Both the position numbers and the translations under genes were made by a program. Positions 4,715 through 9,068 of a DNA stretch of 9,068 nt are shown piece after piece. Origin of the DNA: Lysobacterales bacterium (lineage in GTDB: Bacteria; Pseudomonadota; Gammaproteobacteria; Xanthomonadales; SZUA-36); NCBI GenBank assembly GCA_013213875.1, contig JABSSV010000215.1, positions 1-9,068 of the forward strand. Reading direction: 5' to 3'. The notes beneath the pieces are model-generated. The model ran no database searches. It had not been told where the DNA came from and saw only the letters and a list, made by a program, of their open reading frames with translations. Position 1 is the stretch's first letter. The number at the start of each line of letters is the position of its first letter.

Positions 4715-6616
4715 ATGGATGAACGTGAAAATCTGCCCCTGAACCCCTGTGTCGAAACTCAGACGACGCTGGAGGAGCTGGTCAGCTTGCGTCTGTCACG
4801 ACGCGGCCTGATCCGCAGCGCCATCGCCACCGCCGGCCTTGCTGGGCTTGGCGGCATGCAGGCGCTGGCTGCCCATGGGCTGCCGCCCTTCCGCTTCACG
4901 GAAATCAGCCGCGGCGTGGACCATACCCACCACGTCGCAGCGGGCCATGACGCCCAGCTACTCATCCGCTGGGGTGATCCGCTGTTCTCTGATGCACCGG
5001 CGTTTGACCCACATGCACAAACCGCTGCCGCCCAGCGACGCCAGTTCGGCTACAACAACGACTTTATCGGCTACATACCGCTGGTACCGGAAGCCGGGCA
5101 GGATGAGCGCGGCATTCTTTGCGTTAATCATGAGTACACCACATCGCTGCTGATGCTTCCGGATGTGGGTGACGAATATCCAGCCTCCATTACTGCCGCC
5201 CAGGGCGCCACGGAGCGGGCAGCCCATGGCGGCAGCGTGTTTGAGGTGGTACGGCAGGGCGACCAGTGGCAAGCGGTCATCGACTCGCCCTACAACCGTC
5301 GCATTACCGCCGACAGCACGCCCATGACGCTGACCGGACCCGCCGCGGGCCACGAGCGCCTGCGCACCGGCGATGATCCAGAGGGGCGCACCGTGGCAGG
5401 AACCATGAACAATTGTGCTGGCGGCATTACCCCCTGGGGCACCTATCTCATGGCCGAGGAGAACGTGAACGGCAACTTTATGGGCAGCCTGCCCGAGGGC
5501 CATCGTGAAACACGTAACTACGAACGCTTCGGCGTGCCCGGCGGCTGGTATGCCTGGGGGCAACATGTAGACCGATACGACGTGGGCAAGGAGCCGAACG
5601 AACCTAACCGTTTTGGCTGGATCGTGGAGGTGGACCCGCACAACCCGCAGGCAGCACCGCGTAAACACACGGCCCTGGGCCGCTTTAAGCACGAAGGCGC
5701 CGAAAGCGTGGTAGCGCCCAATGGGCAGGTGGTGGTGTATATGGGGGACGATCAGCGCTTCGACTATGTTTACAAGTTCATCAGCAAGGGGCGCTATGAC
5801 CCGGCTCAGCCCGCCGCCAATCGTGAACTGCTGACCGAAGGCACCCTGTACGTGGCGCGCTTTGATGCCGACGGCACGGTTAGCTGGCTGCCCTTGCGCC
5901 ATGGATACGGTCCCCTGACGGCCGCCAATGGCTTTCACTCGCAGGCCGATGTCATGATCGAAGCCCGCAGCGCGGCCGATCTGCTTGGTGCCACGCCCAT
6001 GGACCGGCCGGAAGACGTGGAGCCGGATCCCCGCAGCGGCAGCGTGTGGATCATGCTCACCAACAACTACCGCCGCACGGAGGCCCAGGTCGACGCCGCC
6101 AATCCGCGGGCGGCCAATAATTGGGGGCAAATCATTCAGCTCGTCGAGCCTGAAGGCGACTTCACAGCCCTGCGCAGCCGCTGGGAGTTTCTGGTGCGCT
6201 GTGGTGATCCCAAGCAGCCCGAAGTCATGGCCAGCTGGAACCCGGCTACCAGTGACAACGGGTGGTTCGGCAGTCCTGATAACTGCGCCGTCGATCCTGC
6301 GGGACGCCTGTGGGTCTCAACCGATGGCAATAGCAGCACCGGCGCCGCCGACGGCCTCTGGGCCCTGAGCACGGAAGGGACCGAACGCGGCACCGGCAAG
6401 GCATTTTTTCGCTGCCCCGTGGGTGCGGAACTGTGCGGTCCCCGTTTTACACCGGGCGGTGACACGCTGTTTCTCGCCATTCAGCATCCGGGTGATGGCG
6501 ATGGAGCCACATTCGACGCACCCAGCACGCGCTGGCCGGATTTCGAAGACGGTAAACCGCCGCGACCATCCATCGTCGCGATTCGACGCAAGGGCGGCGG
6601 ACCCATCGGGATCTGA
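4715..6616 (+). CDS. phoX: PhoX family (DUF839) alkaline phosphatase, Tat-exported
   Basis: This 633-residue protein should hydrolyse phosphate esters outside the cytoplasm using iron and calcium, unlike zinc-dependent PhoA. A twin-arginine signal is at 28-34 (SRRGLIR) with a hydrophobic stretch and an ALA cleavage site near 52, fitting export of a folded metalloenzyme. Family motifs follow: VNHEY (137-141), NNCAGGITPWGTYLMAEEN (232-250), FKHEGAES (323-330), YMGDDQRFDYVYKF (342-355), DRPEDVEPDP (430-439) and LTNNYR. Cys234 matches the conserved cysteine near the iron site of characterised PhoX, and the acidic residues around it would bind metals. Length is usual for the family. ATG 4715 is the first possible start after an in-frame TGA at 4691, yet no Shine-Dalgarno sequence precedes it. 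It stands alone, divergent from the methyltransferase gene. Confidence 0.93.
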   Translation: MDERENLPLNPCVETQTTLEELVSLRLSRRGLIRSAIATAGLAGLGGMQALAAHGLPPFRFTEISRGVDHTHHVAAGHDAQLLIRWGDPLFSDAPAFDPHAQTAAAQRRQFGYNNDFIGYIPLVPEAGQDERGILCVNHEYTTSLLMLPDVGDEYPASITAAQGATERAAHGGSVFEVVRQGDQWQAVIDSPYNRRITADSTPMTLTGPAAGHERLRTGDDPEGRTVAGTMNNCAGGITPWGTYLMAEENVNGNFMGSLPEGHRETRNYERFGVPGGWYAWGQHVDRYDVGKEPNEPNRFGWIVEVDPHNPQAAPRKHTALGRFKHEGAESVVAPNGQVVVYMGDDQRFDYVYKFISKGRYDPAQPAANRELLTEGTLYVARFDADGTVSWLPLRHGYGPLTAANGFHSQADVMIEARSAADLLGATPMDRPEDVEPDPRSGSVWIMLTNNYRRTEAQVDAANPRAANNWGQIIQLVEPEGDFTALRSRWEFLVRCGDPKQPEVMASWNPATSDNGWFGSPDNCAVDPAGRLWVSTDGNSSTGAADGLWALSTEGTERGTGKAFFRCPVGAELCGPRFTPGGDTLFLAIQHPGDGDGATFDAPSTRWPDFEDGKPPRPSIVAIRRKGGGPIGI

Positions 6617-6617
6617 C

Positions 6618-6638
6618 AAAAAGGCGCTTCCCGGCGCC
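6618..6638 (-). terminator. Rho-independent terminator-like hairpin, minus-strand orientation
   Basis: Directly after the phoX stop (TGA 6614-6616) lies AAAAA, then GGCGC-TTCCCG-GCGCC. Read on the minus strand this is a GC hairpin followed by UUUUU, the form of an intrinsic terminator. On the plus strand the hairpin lacks a U-tract, so it may only weakly end phoX transcription. No minus-strand gene to its right would need it, so its likely role is blocking antisense transcription into phoX or acting in both directions. Confidence 0.5.
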
Positions 6639-6660
6639 AGCTGCCGCTCGCTCTATCGCT

Positions 6661-6733
6661 TCTGCTAGACTCTCGCTCAGTGAGTTGAAACTTCAATGGC
6701 AGCGGGCCATGAGTGCCCAGGGGAGGGAAGGCA
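6661..6733 (+). promoter_or_regulatory. Leader and possible promoter of the HdeD-like gene
   Basis: TGCTAGACT (6663-6671) resembles an extended -10 element (TGN plus TAGACT), with no good -35 upstream. An inverted repeat TTGAA-AC-TTCAA (6685-6696) follows. GGGAGGGAAGG (6721-6731) is a strong ribosome-binding region and fixes the downstream start at ATG 6734. The promoter call is weak; the ribosome-binding call is good. Confidence 0.4.
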
Positions 6734-7309
6734 ATGAGCGAAGTCAGCCAAGAGATACGCAGCGCATCACGCAGCGGAACCATCTGGGGCATTCTGGTAT
6801 TACTGCTGGGCGTGTTCTGTATGGCCGTGCCCTGGATACCGGGCATGGGCATTGTGATCATGGTGGGCATTGCCCTGCTCGCAACGGGCGTGATCCAGCT
6901 GATTTTTGCGTTCCAGTCCGACTCCTTCGGCACCGGCGCCTTTCGCGTGCTGTTTGGCTTACTGGCCGCCTTTATGGGCGGCTGGCTGATCAGCAAGCCC
7001 GGCGCAGGGCTCGCTGCCCTGACGCTCTTTCTGGCCGCCTGGTTTTTCGTTGACGGTGTCTATGCGATGGTCGCCGCCATACGCTGGCGCCCGAACAAGG
7101 GCTGGGGCATGTTGCTCATCAGCGGCATTGTCTCCATTATTCTGGCCCTGATGATCTATCACGAGTTTCCCGAGTCGTCCCTCTGGCTGGTCGGCGTACT
7201 GGTGGGCGTACGGCTCCTGTTCGCTGGTCTTACCATGATCATACTGGGCTCGGCCGGGCGGGCATTGGCCAAGCGGGTCGATCAGGCGACCGACCCAGGT
7301 CAGGCGTAA
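6734..7309 (+). CDS. HdeD/DUF308 family membrane protein
   Basis: This 191-residue protein is almost entirely membrane-embedded, with six hydrophobic segments at roughly 17-34, 37-60, 69-88, 91-115, 123-142 and 148-171. It has the repeated G-rich helix pairs of the DUF308 repeat, for example GILVLLLGVFCMAVPWIP (19-36), FRVLFGLLAAFMGGWLI (70-86) and WGMLLISGIVSIILALMI (124-141). E. coli HdeD contributes to acid resistance at high cell density, but most family members are uncharacterised, so a stress role here is only by analogy. ATG 6734 is preferred over GTG 6713 because the long purine-rich ribosome-binding site lies between them, 4-13 bases before the ATG. It is 38 bases from the next gene, suggesting co-transcription. 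Confidence 0.85.
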   Translation: MSEVSQEIRSASRSGTIWGILVLLLGVFCMAVPWIPGMGIVIMVGIALLATGVIQLIFAFQSDSFGTGAFRVLFGLLAAFMGGWLISKPGAGLAALTLFLAAWFFVDGVYAMVAAIRWRPNKGWGMLLISGIVSIILALMIYHEFPESSLWLVGVLVGVRLLFAGLTMIILGSAGRALAKRVDQATDPGQA

Positions 7310-7316
7310 AGGATTC

Positions 7317-7331
7317 ACTGCTCGGCGCAGT
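7317..7331 (+). other. Small hairpin between the HdeD-like and DUF6524 genes
   Basis: ACTGC and GCAGT pair around a five-base loop in the 38-base gap and are followed by only two further T residues. This is too weak for a confident terminator. It could partly attenuate transcription or protect the upstream message. The ribosome-binding site of the next gene follows it. Confidence 0.3.
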
Positions 7332-7347
7332 TTGAAAAGGACAAGGC

Positions 7348-7773
7348 ATGTCGAAAGAAATAGGTATGGACGGTTTTCTGCTGCGCTGGGCCCTGGCCCT
7401 GGCTCTGGTGCTGGGCACCTACAACCCGACCGGCTGGTCCTATCTGGGTTGGGTCTTTGGCGACGGTGTGCGCGATGTGCACTTCGGCCCACCGATACTG
7501 ATCGTCGGTCTGATTCTCCTGATTGGCTGGATCTTTCTGGTCCGCACCACCTTCCAGGCCATCGGCTGGCTCGGTGTCATTCTGGGCGGCGCGCTGTTCG
7601 CCGCCGTGATCTGGTGGTTGGTGGATGTGGGCTGGATCAGTCTCGATGCCACCGGCATTCTGACCTGGTTCGCACTGATCGTCATTTCCCTGATTCTGGC
7701 CGTTGGCATGGCCTGGTCGCACATCAAGCGACGCCTCACGGGGCAGCTGAACGTGGATGACGTAGAGGACTAG
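7348..7773 (+). CDS. DUF6524 family four-helix membrane protein, function unknown
   Basis: This 141-residue protein has four hydrophobic segments, at about 10-24, 48-65, 70-91 and 104-122. It opens with FLLRWALALALVLGTYNPTG (10-29), a signature I associate with the DUF6524 family. VHFGPP (44-49) precedes the second helix, and a short polar tail rich in acidic residues ends in DDVED. No catalytic residues or binding motifs can be pointed to. ATG 7348 is supported by AAGGACAAGG just upstream. It probably shares a transcript with the HdeD-like gene and may read on into mnmC, which starts 24 bases after its stop. The function is unknown. Confidence 0.82.
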   Translation: MSKEIGMDGFLLRWALALALVLGTYNPTGWSYLGWVFGDGVRDVHFGPPILIVGLILLIGWIFLVRTTFQAIGWLGVILGGALFAAVIWWLVDVGWISLDATGILTWFALIVISLILAVGMAWSHIKRRLTGQLNVDDVED

Positions 7774-7797
7774 CCCGACTCGGGTTCCCGACCAGAC
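7774..7797 (+). promoter_or_regulatory. mnmC leader with alternating CCCGA/TCGGG arms
   Basis: The 24 bases between the DUF6524 stop and the mnmC GTG contain CCCGA (7774-7778), TCGGG (7780-7784) and CCCGA (7787-7791), three arms of which the middle can pair with either neighbour, though the loops of one or two bases are tight. No Shine-Dalgarno sequence is visible. Translation of mnmC may depend on coupling to the upstream gene. Confidence 0.35.
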
Positions 7798-9068
7798 GTG
7801 AACAGCGAGTCCCGCCCACAGCTGCGCTATGCGGAACTGGACTGGGACGCGCAGGGGCAGCCCCGCTCGCGGCGCTTTGAAGACGTCTATTTTTCTCGCG
7901 CCGGCGGCCTGGCGGAAGCCCGGCACACCTTTCTTGACGGCAATGGATTGGCGCAGCGCTTCGCAGCCCTGACGCCGGGTGCACAGTTCGTGGTGGCGGA
8001 GACCGGCTTTGGTACGGGCCTCAATCTACTCGCCTGTTGCGCGCTATGGCAGCGCACGGCACCACCCTCCGCGCGGCTCCGGTTTATCAGCATCGAGCAG
8101 TATCCGCTGCATGCCAGTGACCTGCAGAGAGCACTCGCCCTATGGCCGGAACTGGCGCCCTGGAGTGACAGGCTGGCAGCGAACTATCCAGACTGCCTAC
8201 AGCCCGGATTCCACCAACTGGTGCTCTCGGAGCGCGTTGAGCTCACGCTGATCATCGCCGAGGTGGCCTCTGGCCTGGCGGCGCTGATGCCCAGCACGCA
8301 TCCCTGCCATCGCTGGCCGAACCGGCCAGTAGACGCCTGGTTTCTGGACGGATTCAGCCCCGCTCGTAACGAATCCATGTGGTCTGAGGAGGTCCTGGCA
8401 TCGGTGCGGCAGCTCAGTGCACCCGGCACGACGGTAGCGACCTTCAGCGCCGCCGGTGCCGTGCGTCGAGGCCTGCAGGCACAAGGCTTCGACGTCACGA
8501 AAATGCCCGGCTTCGGACGCAAGCGCGACATGCTCGGCGCTCGACTGACGCAGCCACCACCCCGACCGTTGCCCAGCGCCTATCCGGCCAGTCCCTACCG
8601 CAGCGCTCACGGTCTCGCCTGGCCGGTACAGCGACCGCCTTCCGCGCGGCCCCGCAAGATTGCCGTTATCGGTGCGGGTCTGGCCGGCACGCAGCTGGCC
8701 CATGCATTGGCAAAGCGTGGATGCCAGCTGACGGTCTATGAGGCCTCCGGCGAGGCCGGTGGCGGCGCCTCGGGCAACCGTCAGGGCCTCATTTACGGAC
8801 GTTTGTCCGCCCATCGCAGTCCGCAGGCTGACTTCAACATGACCGCCCTGAACCACGCGGCCCGCTACTATCGCGACTGGCTATCGGCATCCGAGGCCAG
8901 CCGGCTCGGCGCCCGCAGCGGCTTGTTACAGCTGGCAACCGGCGCGAGCGCCGTGCAGGAGCAACAGCAGCTGCATGCGCAGTGGCCAGGCCAGACGCTG
9001 TTTCAGAGCGTGTCCGCCCCTGAGGCCAGCGAACTGGCAGGTGTTCCACTGGCCCATGGTGGTCTCTA
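7798..9068 (+). CDS. mnmC: Bifunctional tRNA 5-methylaminomethyl-2-thiouridine biosynthesis protein MnmC, partial (3' end outside window)
   Basis: The frame is open for 423 residues to the right edge. The protein finishes the mnm5(s2)U34 modification of tRNAs: its FAD domain removes the carboxymethyl group from cmnm5U and its methyltransferase domain adds a methyl from S-adenosylmethionine. The methyltransferase comes first: RRFEDVYFSRAGGLAEARHTFL, then the SAM-binding VAETGFGTGLNLL (66-78), DAWFLDGFSPARN (179-191), ATFSAAGAVRRGL and GFGRKRDML. The FAD/NAD(P)-binding fold begins at 288 with IAVIGAGLAGTQLA, followed by YEASGEAGGGASGNRQGLIYGRL. GTG 7798 is the only start codon after the in-frame stop of the preceding gene and gives the usual N-terminal length. 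No ribosome-binding site precedes it. The full protein is normally about 650 residues, so roughly a third is missing. Confidence 0.95.
   Translation, partial: MNSESRPQLRYAELDWDAQGQPRSRRFEDVYFSRAGGLAEARHTFLDGNGLAQRFAALTPGAQFVVAETGFGTGLNLLACCALWQRTAPPSARLRFISIEQYPLHASDLQRALALWPELAPWSDRLAANYPDCLQPGFHQLVLSERVELTLIIAEVASGLAALMPSTHPCHRWPNRPVDAWFLDGFSPARNESMWSEEVLASVRQLSAPGTTVATFSAAGAVRRGLQAQGFDVTKMPGFGRKRDMLGARLTQPPPRPLPSAYPASPYRSAHGLAWPVQRPPSARPRKIAVIGAGLAGTQLAHALAKRGCQLTVYEASGEAGGGASGNRQGLIYGRLSAHRSPQADFNMTALNHAARYYRDWLSASEASRLGARSGLLQLATGASAVQEQQQLHAQWPGQTLFQSVSAPEASELAGVPLAHGGL

Noticed and set aside
4958..6130. 390-residue minus-strand open frame inside phoX
   Set aside because: It overlaps strongly motif-supported PhoX sequence. 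Its translation shows low-complexity Gly/Ala/His/Val composition and no family motif.
6685..6696. Palindrome TTGAA-AC-TTCAA upstream of the HdeD-like gene as an operator
   Set aside because: The arms are short, there is no matching site elsewhere in the window, and its position relative to the weak -10 is not decisive; noted only within the leader entry.
7315..7926. 203-residue minus-strand open frame across the DUF6524 gene
   Set aside because: Its composition is biased to Gln/Asp/Gly/Pro, the usual antisense image of a hydrophobic membrane protein, and it would also overlap the mnmC start.
8197..8856. 219-residue minus-strand open frame inside mnmC
   Set aside because: The plus strand encodes the conserved MnmC methyltransferase and FAD motifs across this span; the reverse frame has no recognisable domain.
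1..9068. Mobile elements, CRISPR arrays, defence or toxin genes, tRNA and rRNA
   Set aside because: I looked for transposase motifs, terminal repeats, regularly spaced repeats and structural RNA genes on both strands and saw none.

Overview
The window looks like ordinary chromosome from a GC-rich (roughly 60%) gammaproteobacterium. The main clue is a bifunctional mnmC gene (methyltransferase fused to FAD oxidase), an architecture found mostly in Gammaproteobacteria. A BtuB-type receptor under a cobalamin riboswitch and a Tat-exported PhoX phosphatase would suit an aquatic or marine member, but this placement is a guess from gene content. I see no insertion sequences, phage genes, CRISPR, tRNA or rRNA, and base composition looks even throughout.

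Layout. (1) 1-320, plus: the C-terminal end of a TetR-family regulator, cut by the left edge. (2) 348-3376, minus: a vitamin B12 unit, read right to left as promoter (TTGACA), cobalamin riboswitch (about 3335-3145), a translational-type expression platform, btuB-like TonB-dependent receptor, and 12 bases later a DUF71/COG2102 PP-loop ATPase. (3) 3409-4412, minus: a two-gene unit of an isoprenylcysteine methyltransferase-like membrane protein followed by a DUF6165 protein. (4) 4413-4714: a divergent promoter region. (5) 4715-6616, plus: PhoX alkaline phosphatase with a twin-arginine signal. (6) 6734-7773, plus: two small multi-pass membrane proteins (HdeD/DUF308 and DUF6524 families). (7) 7798-9068, plus: mnmC starting with GTG and running off the right edge.

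How the genes work together. The clearest functional unit is the B12 operon. When cobalamin is scarce the riboswitch should allow translation of the outer-membrane receptor and, through the same transcript, the DUF71 protein. Comparative genomics has predicted that a bacterial branch of DUF71 acts in B12 salvage, and this arrangement fits that prediction. PhoX would release phosphate from organic phosphates outside the cytoplasm. MnmC completes the mnm5(s2)U modification of the tRNA wobble base. The membrane proteins and the DUF6165 protein have no firm function.

I found no clearly new multi-gene system. The items most worth a second look are the B12 operon with its altered PP-loop, the riboswitch expression platform, the uncharacterised methyltransferase/DUF6165 pair, and the unusual leader of mnmC.
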